The translations under genes were made by a program, and so were the position numbers. 64,000 nucleotides of DNA from Protula sp. h YS-2021. Lineage: Eukaryota; Annelida; Polychaeta; Sabellida; Serpulidae. This document shows, piece after piece, positions 1 to 13,000 of the stretch. Positions within the stretch are counted from its first letter, which is position 1, and the number at the start of each line of letters is the position of its first letter. Where the stretch lies: assembly GCA_949752745.1 (NCBI GenBank), contig OX457029.1, positions 17,111,413 through 17,175,412 of the forward strand, in the 5' to 3' direction. The notes beneath the pieces were generated by a model. It had not been told where the DNA came from and ran no database searches. It was given only the letters and a program-made list of their open reading frames with translations.

Positions 1-600
1 TGGGCTCACTCCCCCCCCTCCCCCCCCCCCCCCCCCGCCCGCTGGACAAGCAGAAGGTCGCGCTGGAGGATATGAGGTACGTGCCCCGCTCCCGCCACGC
101 ACACACATGGGCTCACTCACCCCCCCCCCCCCCCCGCCCGCTGGACAGGCAGAAGGTCACGCTGGAGGATATGAGGTACGTGCCCCGCCCCCGCCACGCA
201 CACACATGGGCTCACTCACCCCCCCCCCCTCCCGCCTCCCGCCCGCTGGACAAGCAGAAGGTCACGCTGGAGGATATGAGGTACGTGCCCCGCTCCCGCC
301 ACGCACACACATGGGCTCACTCACCCCCCTCCCCCCCCCCCCCGCCCGCTGGACAAGCAGAAGGTCACGCCGGAGGACATGAGGTACGTGCCCGCCCCCG
401 CCCCCGCCACGCACATGCCGGGCCTCACTCACCCCCCACGTGTCCGCCCTCCGCCACCCGCACGCAGAGCCTCATTCCTCCCCCCCCCCTCCATCCCCCG
501 CTGGACAAGCAGAAGGTCACGCTGAATGACATGAGGTATGTGCCGGACCTCACACAACCGCCCCACCCTTGTCTTCCCGCTGGACAAGCCGAAGCTCGCG
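1..600 (+). repeat. Minisatellite made of duplicated TACC exon 3' ends with splice donors
   Basis: About 99-152 bp units contain CTGGACAAGCAGAAGGTCAC, then GCTGGAGGATATGAG, followed by GTACGTGCC, a CACGCACACACATGGGCTCA segment and a long C tract. The first part encodes LDKQKVTLEDM plus AG, and AG joins the first base of the exon at 991 to make Arg, giving [10 protein letters not shown] as in TACC proteins. Exon-end copies finish at 76, 175, 280, 383 and 535, each followed by GTACGT or GTATGT. A degenerate copy lies near 571-600. No copy here has coding sequence upstream of LDKQ (C tracts instead), so the complete exon is probably left of the window. Confidence 0.85.
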
Positions 601-990
601 TCGGAGAAAGTGCCCGATTCCGCCGCGCGCACGCCGAGCTTCTCACACCCTCCAGCAGCGCTGCCCAGAAAGCTTCCTTTTGGCTTACTGTTCAACCACC
701 CTGTTCTCAGGACGTACTGTTGAGAATTCATGTCGAGGCGCCAATCAGAAATATCCAATCATTCAAGCTGTGAGGACTTGAGGGTATTTCCGAAAGAATG
801 GAAAATAAAGTAGTTATTTATGGTGTTAGGGAAGCATCTGCACCATATTCTATATTTTGCAAAATTTTTTGCTTTATTTTAGCTATCAAACAACATTTTT
901 CGAGTGAATTGATACTTCTTTGCATGATGTCCACATAATGTCCGCGTTTCATGTTTTGAATTGTGTTCTTAAAACTGTTTCGTTTTTCAG
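601..990 (+). other. TACC intron, no recognised feature
   Basis: Mostly AT-rich unique sequence that ends in a good acceptor (TTTTTCAG at 983-990) for the exon at 991. I see no conserved coding segment. Confidence 0.7.
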
Positions 991-1034
991 AAAAATTGTT
1001 GCAGAATACGAAGTGACTATAAATCAGCTCATAG
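991..1034 (+). CDS. TACC: TACC exon encoding [14 protein letters not shown]
   Basis: Acceptor TTTTTCAG precedes it and donor GTGTGT follows. The first base completes an Arg codon begun by the ATGAG exon ends in the upstream array. The last G joins CG of the next exon to give Ala. The peptide matches the beginning of the conserved TACC domain. Confidence 0.9.
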
Positions 1035-4000
1035 GTGTGTATTATATTTCTTCTTCATTTCTATTTTATTTCGCTGTACAGTTATAAAATAAACTTAAGA
1101 ACGGGCTCATCAATGTACTACTATCAGTGTACAACTGTTTGTATACTACTGTTAGTGTACTTTTGTTTGTGTACTGCAGTCAGTGTACTATTGTTTGGGT
1201 ACTGCTGTCACCACTTAACTTCAGCTGTGGTCGTCGTAACCCACATTAACGCCCGCCCCCACCCCCCACCCCCCCCCCACCCCCAATCCCAGACGAAGTT
1301 AGGACGGAGACAATAAAAGGTTGTCTGTCAGTCCTTCCGATATAGAGATGCAATGTTTTAAGCGTAGTTTCCTGGAGTTTTATACATTTACAATTATAGG
1401 TTCTAGGATAAAGTTTTCAATACCCAGTAACCCCTCCCACTTGAAAGATCCAAAGTAGATGCAATGACATCATATGTCTTTTTAAGCCTTTAAAACACCT
1501 AAATTGGAGGGGGGGGGGGGGGGGAGGCGGTTCGGGTATGTAAAATGGACGGCCTATTTACTGTTTACCGTAGCTTCCGTTTAGGCAGGTTCATGTTTGA
1601 GGTGGCAGATTTGTCCGAATTATAGCCCTCAACTAGGAACTCATTTAAAATAAAATGCATTCGGATTGTGCTGCCCCCTTGCAAGTTTGTGGGTGGGCGC
1701 TTTTAGCTGGAGTAATGGCGTTCTCTGTGCGAGTCCGCCACAGACGCCATTCCGCGGCCACTCCATCATATTCATATTCTGCTATTTAATGTGTTTTATC
1801 TTCTGCTATAGAACTGTGTTGTGAGTATTTGATCTGGTTATTTCTGTGTAGCGTGGGGAATGGTGCGATCACCAGGTATACCGCATGTGCACTTTTTTTG
1901 TGTTTTTACCTAGTTTCTTGGACCCTGAACGTTACGAGCCAACTCCAGTGTGAATGCCCATTCCCCATTCCCCGTTTGCAGTGACACTTTTACCCGTATC
2001 AATTGAAAAAAGACAAATAATGTGCGTTTTAGTTCAATTTCTCTCTTAAAGAATATCTTTTGAATCTTAAATTCAAGTTCTGCTCCAAATTTAAACCAGT
2101 GTTACTGTAGCTATGTGTACAAGCATCAAGGCTTGGTTTCCCGCTCCTGTTGTCAGTGTGCTGCTTGCCTAAAGCAATGGCGCATTTCTGACGTAAATCC
2201 CAGGGTTGCCACGGTCAGGAAAAAGTCTGGAAAAAATGATCAGTTAGGAAAAGTCAGGCAAAGGTTAGGAAATTCGAATGTCGGAGTGTCAGTTTTTCTA
2301 ATTTTTCATATTTCTGTCATCGTCTTCTAATCTGGTTTATGGCTGACTAGTTATTCCACTAGATTTCCACTCCCGATGAATGACTGTGTCAAAGGCTTTG
2401 AGTGAATTTTGAGTGAATTTTCTCACATTCTTGACACCTGCGTTAATTCGATGGCCAGGAAAAAGTCAGGAAAAAGTAAGAAAGATTCACTTTGAAAATT
2501 GCGTGGCAACCTTGGCCGTAAGGCAGTGAATCTGTAGTGTGTGCGACATCTAGAGAGAAAGAGCGAAACAGTAGTGGGGCCGGGGTATGCACATAAACAC
2601 AGCCTCACGTGAGAACGACCTGCAGTAGCTACTGGCACCCGAGAGTCCCGCCGTCATGATTTGCACAGCATGCTGCTTGTTTCCATTGGATGCCTTTTCT
2701 GGAGAATTTTTATATTGGGGTCATTTGAATTTAGTCACAAATGTAGTAGGGGATGAGAATGTAAATAGATGACTAGTTTCGTGGGTGTGTCCTGTCGATT
2801 GTGTGACTGCAAGGAAAAGCATTTTGTGCTAATTAAAGTCATTGACTGAAATGTAACATTGCGTTTCACCGTTGGAAAATTAAAAATATTTTGCATAGGC
2901 AATTGCTCAAGACGGGACAAGTTAAATCTTAAAACGTAAAGCCTAATTCTAAAACCTCTCCCAAAGGTCTGGTAAAATGCAAAGTTAACTTGATCTCAAT
3001 GTGTCGTAAAAAGATTTATATCAAACAGTAAGACTGATTATCTACGAGGTAAAAGACATAGTAGTTAAAAAGAGGCAGTATCTCGGAAACGAGCCTGTGG
3101 TTGATGGCGCCTTTCGCTGTTACTGTATTGTATGTGGACATTATTGGATCTTGTGTTGGTGTGTGGACATTGTGGCAGGCTTGTGTTAGTGTACTCTATA
3201 TGTGGACATTGTGTGCCGTGTGAGTGATATATGGACTGCCTGTTTCAGCGGACAAGGATCACGCGACAAGTGCCTCGAAAGAATCCCTCACTGACGTCAT
3301 CAAGGAGCGTGACCAGGTGCGACACTATTACTAATTATGACTAGCTCCATCAATGAAAGTAAACGCCATAATTGAAAGTTCTCACTGGAAGTTTGTTTTC
3401 TTAAATCTTTGCAGTTGTAAGAACACGAGCATGTCCTTGTCAAGTGGCACCAAACAATAGTCAGTTAATCTTCATTCGCATTGGAGTTTGTATGCAGTCA
3501 CCCTGTTTTTGACATTAAAAAGTGAAACTCGTGTAAATTGATAGATTGCCTAAAAAGTATTACAATTGGTCAAATAAAAAGTAGACGAGTTTGCTGTCAT
3601 GTAATGACGGTGCGTTGTCATGTAATGGCGGTGCGTTGTCATGTAATGGCTGTCCGTTGTCATGTAATGGCGATGCGTTGTCATGTAATGGCGGTGCGTA
3701 GTTATGTAATGGCGATGCGTTGTCATGTAATAGCGGTGCGTTGTCATGTAATGGCGATGCGTTGTCGTGTAATGGCGATGCGTTCTCATGTAATGGCTGT
3801 GTGTTGTCATGTAATGGCGGTGCGTTGTCATGTAATGGCGATGCGTTGTCATGTAATGGCGATGCGTTGTCATGTAATGGCGGTGCGTTGTCATGTAATG
3901 GCGGTGCGTTGTCATGTGGACAGGCTCTGGAGGATATTCGGTCAGTGGAGACGGCGTTTGCAGACTTACACCGACGATACGAGAAAACAAAACAAACTCT

Positions 4001-7000
4001 GGAGGGCTTCAAAAAGGTATCAGTTGAGACTCTCCCCTTCTCCCTTGTTAACTGAGTTAAGGGAACGTAAATTCACCAGAAATTTTTTTTTTTTCGGTAA
4101 AAGTGAATGGGGAAAATGATCCGTGAGCAGTGTAAATAATACCATGAAATGTTCTTGTGGCCATCAGTTGTTTATTTTGAGTTCTGTAAACAGTTTCATT
4201 GACTGTTGTACCGTTTTGGTCAATATTTTGTTGTGGACATTTTATGAAACAAGAAATTTTGCTATTTGACTTGTCAGACCTGCTAGCCTGTATCCCATAA
4301 TTTTCATCCTCGACAAACCAATATCCGATAATTATGTCTCCCCGACCAAGGGGAGACATACAGTGTTTGTACGTTCTGTTAGTGTGTGTGTACGCGTGTG
4401 TGTGTGAGAGAGCCTGTTGTAAACAAAATATTGTGTGCAAGATATCTCGAGAACGAAATGTCGGAGCGACATCAAACTCGATCTGTTCCTTCCTTGGGTG
4501 GGTCGGACGGTTGTTTCAACTTTTGACACACGTTACATTATTAGGGAAGGAGTTTGACGTCATTACGTAAAAATCTCAGCTGCTCAACATAGGAGAAAGT
4601 TGAAACTTGGTGGAATTGTTGCCTGGTAGGTCCGAAAGATTGTGTCAAATTTTGTCGCGAATACAACGAACGAGTGCGGCTAATGACGTCATCCCGTAAC
4701 ATATGTACATATTTTGAACAAGATCTTATGTGCAAAATATCTCGGTAACGGAAAGTCATGGCGACTTCAAATTATGTAATGTAAGATTTCTCAGCCGCTG
4801 AACATCGAGGGAAGTTGGAACTTGATGGATTTTCTGTTAGTAGGTCCGAAAGATTCTGTCAAATTTACTCGCGACTGCAACGAACCAATTCGGTGTTTGA
4901 CGTCATCACGTGAAATATCCATATACTTTAGACAAGATCTTGTGTACAAAATATCTCAATAACGAGAAGTCGTATCCACTTAAAATTTTGTATCAATGTT
5001 CTTTGGGTCAGTCGGTCGGTTCTGTTCACTTTTGACGGGTGTAGCGAAATTAAGAAAGGCGTATGACGTCATTATGTTAAACTCTTATATGCGTTCATTT
5101 CTCAGCTGCTGAACATCGGAGAAAGTTCAAACTTGGTGGGAATGTTGCTTGGTGGGTCCGAAAGACGCTGTCAAATACGCCCGGAGTAGAACGAAAGAAA
5201 ACGGCACATGATGTCATTGGCTAAAAATATAGCGGAAAATCTGATCGCCTTCAAACTTTGTGTAGTTATTCCTTGGATAAGTCGCACGGTTTTTTTTTTT
5301 AAACATTGAACTCATAGAAAGTTAAAAAAGGCTCCAATCGCATGAAAAGTATTATGTGATTTATTTTGCAGTCGCTGAATCTTATACTCCCCGCCTACCC
5401 CGCCTCCCCCGTTTTCTCGTCTCTTTTGTTAACTAAGGATAGTTACTAACTGCGCTTTCATCATTTTCCAGAAGATGCTGCAATTTTCCTGCACTCTTTA
5501 GAGTTGCTTGAAAACATAGCAGCACACTTATCGGGGGTAGGGGAGGGCTGAGGTTAGCAAAATAAAAAATAAAAACTATTTGTTACTGCCACCGCCACAT
5601 TCAAGATCCGGATGAAAAGACGTTAAGTAAAACCTGTTTGCAGTGACCACCTTCCAGTCCCTGATAAGAAAGTATGTGCAGTAAAACTGTAGTAATGACC
5701 AGCTTCGAACCCGGGATAAAAAGGGCGTAAAGTAAAACCTGATTTAGCGAGCACCTTCTAAAACCAGACAAAAAAGACACAGTAAAACCTCTTAAAGTGA
5801 CCACCTTCTAGACCCAGATAAAAAGACCCAAATCTAAACGTATATGAAAAAGGGTTGAACTACCCACAAGTCAAGTTACGTACGCCCCAACCCTTCAAAA
5901 ATTGGATAAAGTTGAAACACAATCCGACTACTGGGTACGTGGAATACATTTACACAAGGTAAAAGGTCTTATTATATGTCTCCCCCTAAGAGATTTTTTT
6001 CCACGTGACTGATTGGGGGGGGGGGGGGGGGGGGGAGGCGGGGGAGACATATCCGTTTTTGTTTTAACAAAAACACTGGCCAGTCTAGTTATTCTGAAAA
6101 TGGAAAATGGTTATTGGAGAATTATGGGTTTAGTGGGGGACACATTTGTTTTTGTTTACAAAAACAAGAAATTTAATAGATGTCGATTGAAAGTTTCCGA
6201 CATAAGCCTGTTTTCTTATGTTTTGTGTCCACTGGCCGCTGCAGTCTTAATCTTGATCATGGCATAGAGGACTGTGTTGGTGGGGTGGTGGCATACAGGT
6301 CTGTGTGATAGTATGGAGGGCTGTGTGGGTGGGATGATAGCATAGAGGATTGTGTTGGTGGGATGGCGGCATGGAGGGCTGTTTGTGCAGGATGATGGCA
6401 TAGAGGACTGTTGACGGGATGGTGGCATGGAGGCTGTGCTGCCAGGATGATAGCATAGAGGACTGTGTTGGAGGGATGGTGGCATGGAGGGCTGTTTGTG
6501 CAGGATGATGGCATAGAGGACTGTTGACGGGATGGTGGCATGGAGGCTGTGTGGCCGGGATGATAGCATAGAGGACTGTGTTGGAGGGATGGTGGCATGG
6601 AGGGCTGTTTGTGCAGGATGATGGCATAGAGGACTGTTGACGGGATGGTGGCATGGAGGCTGTGTGGCCGGGATGATAGCATAGAGGACTGTGTTGGAGG
6701 GATGGTGGCATGGAGGGCTGTTTGTGCAGGATGATGGCATAGAGGACTGTTGACGGGATGGTGGCATTGAGGCTGTGTGGGTGGGATGATAGCATAGAGG
6801 ATTGTGTTGGAGGGATGGTGGCATGGAGGGCTGTTTATGCAGGATGATGGCATAGAGGACTGTTGACGGGATGGTGGCATGGAGGCTGTGTGGGTGGGAT
6901 GATAGCATAGAGGATTGTGTTGGAGGGACGGTGGCATGGAGGGCTGTTTGTGCAGGACGATGGCATAGAGGACTGTTGACGGGATGGTGGCATGGAGGCT

Positions 7001-10000
7001 GTGTGGGTGGGATGATAGCATAGAGGATTGTGTGGGAGGGATGGTGGCATGGAGGGCTGTTTGTGCAGGATGATGGCATAGAGGACTGTTGACGGGATGG
7101 AGGCTGTGTGGCCGGGATGATAGCATAGAGGATTGTGTGGGAGGGATGGTGGCATGGAGGGCTGTTTGTGCAGGATGATGGCATAGAGGACTGTTGACGG
7201 GATGGAGGCTGTGTGGCCGGGATGATAGCATAGAGGATTGTGTGGGAGGGATGGCGGCATGGAGGGCTGTTTGTGCAGGATGATGGCATAGAGGACTGTT
7301 GACGGGATGGTGGCATGGAGGCTGTGTTGCCGGGATGATAGCATAGAGGATTGTGTTGGAGGGATGGTGGCATGGAGGGCTGTTTGTGCAGGATGATGGC
7401 ATAGAGGACTGTTGACGGGATGGTGGCATGGAGGCTGTGTGGCCGGGATGATAGCATAGAGGACTGTGTTGGAGGGATGGTGGCATGGAGGGCTGTTTGT
7501 GCAGGATGATGGCATAGAGGACTGTTGACGGGATGGTGGCATGGAGGCTGTGTGGGTGGGATGATAGCATAGAGGATTGTGTGGGAGGGATGGCGGCATG
7601 GAAGGCTGTTTGTGCAGGATGATGGCATAGAGGACTGTTGACGGGATGGTGGCATGGAGGCTTTGTGGGTGGGATGATAGCATAGAGGATTGTGTGGGAG
7701 GGATGGCGGCATGGAAGGCTGTTTGTGCAGGATGATGGCATAGAGGACTGTTGACGGGATGGTGGCATGGAGGCTTTGTGGGTGGGATGATAGCATAGAG
7801 GATTGTGTTGGAGGGATGGTGGCATGGAGGGCTGTTTGTGCAGGATGATGGCATAGAGGACTGTTGACGGGATGGTGGCATGGAGGCTGTGTGGCCGGGA
7901 TGATAGCATAGAGGACTGTGTTGGAGGGATGGTGGCATGGAGGGCTGTTTGTGCAGGATGATGGCATAGAGGACTGTTGACGGGATGGTGGCATGGAGGC
8001 TGTGTGGCCGGGATGATAGCATAGAGGACTGTGTTGGAGGGATGGTGGCATGGAGGGCTGTTTGTGCAGGATGATGGCATAGAGGACTGTTGACGGGATG
8101 GTGGCATGGAGGCTGTGTGGCCGGGATGATAGCATAGAGGACTGTGTTGGAGGGATGGTGGCATGGAGGGCTGTTTGTGCAGGATGATGGCATAGAGGAC
8201 TGTTGACGGGATGGTGGCATGGAGGCTGTGTGGCCGGGATGATAGCATAGAGGACTGTGTTGGAGGGATGGTGGCATGGAGGGCTGTTTGTGCAGGATGA
8301 TGGCATAGAGGACTGTTGACGGGATGGTGGCATGGAGGCTGTGTGGGTGGGATGATAGCATAGAGGATTGTGTGGGAGGGATGGCGGCATGGAGGGCTGT
8401 TTGTGCAGGATGATGGCGTAGAGGACTGTTGGCGGGATGGTGGCATGGAGGCTGTGTGGCCGGGATGATAGCATAGAGGATTGTGTTGGAGGGATGGTGG
8501 CATGAAGTTCTGTGTGGGCAGGATGAAAGCATAGAGGATGGTGTTGGCAGGATGGTGGCATAGAGGATTGTGTGGGTGATACGATGTCATGGATGGTTGT
8601 GGGTGGTTGGGGCTGTGTGGGTGTACGATGTCATGGAGGGATGTGGGGGTGGGGGCTGTGGGGGTGGTACGATGTCATGAATGGCTGGGGGGGGGGGGGG
8701 GGGGGGCTGCGGGGATGGTACGATGTCATGGATGGCTGGGGGGGGGGGGGGCTGTGGGGGTGGACGATGTCAAAGAGGGATGTGGGGGCTATGGGGTGGA
8801 CGATGTCATAGAGGGATGTGGGGGCTGTGGGGGTGGACGATGTCATGGAGATCTGTGCTGATTGTAGAACGAGGAGACGCTGAAGAAGTGCGTGACTGAC
8901 TACCAGCAGAAGCTGAAGAAGCAGGAAGAGCGCTACCAGGCGTTAAAAGCCCACGCTGAAGAGAAACTAGAACTGTACGTACCCCGAAATCACGTATATC
9001 GCAAAGCATTCTAAAAAAAAACTATGTTACAAAAACACAATATTCATCTCTTGAAATTTCATGATTTGTATCTTGTTTAGAAATTACTGAAAAATGTTTT
9101 CTGAGATTTTCCTTCTATGGCCGGTGGACGAGAGATATGTTCATGTCTGCTGTTGTCTTCTGTGGCTGGTGGACGTGAGATATGTTCATGTGTACTGTTG
9201 TCTTCTATGACTGGTGGACGTCAGATATGTTCATGTCTGCTGTTGTCTTCGGTGGCTGGTGGACGTGAGATATGTTCATGTCTGCTGTTGTCTACTGTGG
9301 CTGGTGAACGCGAGATATGGTTATGTCTGCTGTTTTCTTCTGTGGCTGGTGGACGTCAGATATGTTCATGTGTGCTGTTGTCTTCTGTGGCTGGTGGACG
9401 TGAGATATGTTCATGTCTTCTGTTGTCATTAGTGGCTGCTGGACGAGAGATATGTTCATGTCTTCTGTTGTCTTCTGTGGCTGGTGGACGTGAGATATGT
9501 TCATGTCTGCTGTTGTCATCTGTGGCTGGTGGACGAGAGATATGTTCATGTTTTCTGTTGTCTTCTGTGCCTGGTGGGCGTGAGATATGTTCGTGTCTTC
9601 TGTTGTCTTCTGTGGCTGGTGGACATGAGATATTTTCATGTCTTCTGTTGTCTTCTGTGCCTGGTGGGCGTGAGATATGTTCATGTCTGCTGTTGTCTTC
9701 TGTGGCTGGTGGACGTGAGATATGTTCATGTGTGCTGTTGTCTACTGTGGCTGATGGACCTGAGATATGTTCATGTTTTCTGTTGTCTACTGTGGCTGGT
9801 GGACCTGAGATATGTTCATGTCTTGTGTTGTCTACTGTGACTGGTGGACGTGAGATATGTTCATGTCTGGTGTTGTCTACTGTGGCTTGTGGACGTGAGA
9901 TATGTTCATGTCTTGTGTTGTCTACTGTGACTGGTGGACGTGAGATATGTTCATGTCTGGTGTTGTCTACTGTGGCTTGTGGACGTGAGATATGTTCATG

Positions 10001-13000
10001 TTTTCTGTTGTCTACTGTGGCTGGTGGACCTGAGATATGTTCATGTCTTGTGTTGTCTACTGTGACTGGTGGACGTGAGATATGTTCATGTCCTGTGTTG
10101 TCTACTGTGGCTTGTGGACGTGAGATGTGTTCATGTCTGGTGTTGTCTACTGTGGCTTGTGGACGTGAGATATGTTCATGTCTTGTGTTGTCTACTGTGA
10201 CTGGTGGACGTGAGATATGTTCATGTCTGGTGTTGTCTACTGTGGCTTGTGGACGTGAGATATGTTCATGTTTTCTGTTGTCTACTGTGACTGGTGGACG
10301 TGAGATATGTTCATGTCTGGTGTTGTCATCTGTGGCTGGTAGACGTGAGATATGTTCATGTCTTCTGTTGTCTTCTGTGGCTGGTGGACGTGAGAAATGT
10401 TCATGTCTTCTGTTGTCTTCGGTGCCTGGTGGGCGTGAGATATGTTTATGTGTGCTGTTGTCTTCTGTGGCTGGTGGACGTGAGATGTGTTCATGTCTGC
10501 TGTTGTCTTCGGTGCCTGGTGGACGTGAGATATGTTCATGTGTGCTGTTGTCTTCTGTGGCTGGTGGACGTGAGATATGTTTATGTCTGCTGTTGTCTTC
10601 TGTGGCTGGTGGACGTGAGATATGTTCATGTCTGCTGTTGTCTTCGGTGGCTGGTGGACGTGAGATATGTTCATGTCTGCTGTTGTCTTCGGTGCCTGGT
10701 GGGCGTGAGATATGTTCATGTCTGCTGTTGTCTTCGGTGCCTGGTTTCCGTTGCATTGATATTTAAGTGATGGCTCTCTGCCTGTCATTGACGAGTATAT
10801 GTTGGGAAATTGTAAAAAAAAATAATAAAAATCTGTGTTGTTGAGTGTTGTTTAAATTAAGTTAAATTCAAACTTTCAGAAGTAACAGGACGGACAATAG
10901 TATTTTGCAATGTTTATTTATTTTGGAATAAATATTGTAAAGGGTATATTTGTGCGCAGGGCCAATGACGAGATAGACAAGGTGCGCAAGTCGCAGGAAG
11001 CGGAGAACGCACGATTACAGGCGGCGCTGAAACGCGCCGAAATGAAGGTCAACAGCCTCGAGCAGACCGTGGAGCAGAAGGTAAGGGCGTGAGAGGGTAC
11101 GGGGGAGGCTGCGTGTACAGGCGTGAGAGGGTACGGGGGAGGCTGCGTGTACAGGCGTGAGAGGGTACGGGGGAGGCTGCGTGTGCCGTGGGACAGAAGG
11201 TAAGGGCGTGAGAGGGTACGGGGGAGGCTGCGTGTGCCGTGGGACAGAAGGTAAGGGCGTGAGAGGGTACGGGGGAGGCTGCGTGTACAGGCGTGAGAGG
11301 GTACGGGGGAGGCTGCGTGTACCGTGGGTCAGTAGGTAAGGGCATGGGAGGGTGTGAGGGAGCTGTGTGTACCGTGGGACAGAAGGTAAAGGCGTGAGAG
11401 GGTACGGGGGAGGCTGCGTGTACCGTGGGACAGAAGGTAAGGGAGTGAGAGGGTACGGGGGAGGCTGCGTGTACCGTGGGACAGAAGGTAAGGGAGTGAG
11501 AGGGTACGGGGGAGGCTGCGTGTACCGTGGGACAGAAGGTAAGGGCGTGAGAGGGTGCGGGGGAGGCTGCGTGTACCGTGGGACAGAAGGTAAGGGAGTG
11601 AGAGGGTACGGGGGAGGCTGCGTGTACCGTGGGACAGAAGGTAAGGGAGTGAGAGGGTACGGGGGAGGCTGCGTGTACCGTGGGACAGAAGGTAAGGGCG
11701 TGAGAGGGTACGGGGGAGGCTGCTAGTACCGTGGGACAGAAGGTAAGGGAGTGAGAGGGTACGGGGGAGGCTGCGTGTACCGTGGGACAGAAGGTAAGGG
11801 CGTGAGAGGGTACGTGGGAGCTGCGTGTACCGTGGGACAGAAGGTAAGGGCGTGAGAGGGTACGTGGGAGCTGTGTGTACCGTGGGACAGAAGGTAAGGG
11901 CGTTGGAGGGTGGGAGGGAGCTGTGTGTACCGTGGGAAGGTGGAGGTGTCGCGTGTACCCGGCAGCTCAGAACATACGAGCAGACCGCAATCATTTTAGA
12001 ATTGTTCGAGTCCCATGATTCAAACGTCACAAGCTTTCAACTGCTAAGTGCCAGAAATTGGGAATGTTGCCTTCCAAGATGTGTTTGTTTTCTTATGAAT
12101 TTTCTTTCCATTCCTTTCTTTTGAATCCAGCGCATACAACTTGTCAAAAGCATGAAATCAGAATAAAGAAGCTGATATCATGTCTGTGTGTAGAACCAGC
12201 ATTTCCAGTGCCGTGTGAACATTTCAGAAGTTAGATTGGAGATGTTTTGTTTGATTTACAGCAGATGTATCAAAAAGAACAGTACAACGGTGTAATTTCC
12301 TATTTGGAGATTTGGGATAGTTGTAATGTTTTATTTCGAGGGTTGGGTATGGTGTAATTTTCGATTTTAATGGTTTGGGTAGGGTGTAATTGTCGATTTT
12401 GAGGGTTGGTGGTATGGTGTAATATTCGATTTTGAGCGTTGGGGTTGGGTGTAATGTTCTGTTTTGGGTGGGGTGCAGTTTTCGATTTTGATGGTTGAGG
12501 TAGGGTGTAATTTTCGATTTTGAAGATTGGCTGGGATGTAATTTTCGATTTTGATGGCTGAGGTAGGGTGTAATTTTCGATTTTGGTGGTTTGGATAGGG
12601 TGTAATTTTCGATTTTGATCTTTTGGGTAAGGTGTAATTTTTTATTTTGAAGATTGTGTAGGGTGTAATTTTCGGTTTTGATGGTTGGGGTAAGGTGTAA
12701 TTTTCGATTTTGATGGTTGATATGAGATGTCATTTCCCATTTCTTTTTAGAAAGTTTATGCTTTTCACACTATGATTTCGCGTTTAGGTTTAGGATATTT
12801 TCCTCTCCACTGGCCGTTTGTTGGAATACTCGGGGGATTGCCGATACTCACAGATTTGCCGAAGATTAGGGAAAGCCGATGCTTGGAGATGGGCGATACT
12901 CGGGGATTGCCGATGCTTGGGGATTGCCGATGTTAGGGGATTGGTGATACTTGAAGATTGCCGATGGTTGGGGATTGGCTGTACTCGGGGATTGCCGATT

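Noticed and set aside
3538..4119. 193-codon + frame and 146/150-codon minus frames
   Set aside because: They run through the 21-bp minisatellite; only 3924-4016 is coding, in a different, conserved frame.
6216..8590. Three minus-strand open frames of 781, 777 and 565 codons
   Set aside because: They are the same 113-bp repeat read in different frames, inside a TACC intron; no start context, no domain.
9117..10766. 549-codon + frame and 466-codon minus frame
   Set aside because: By-product of a 45-bp repeat that is a multiple of three, located between two certain TACC exons.
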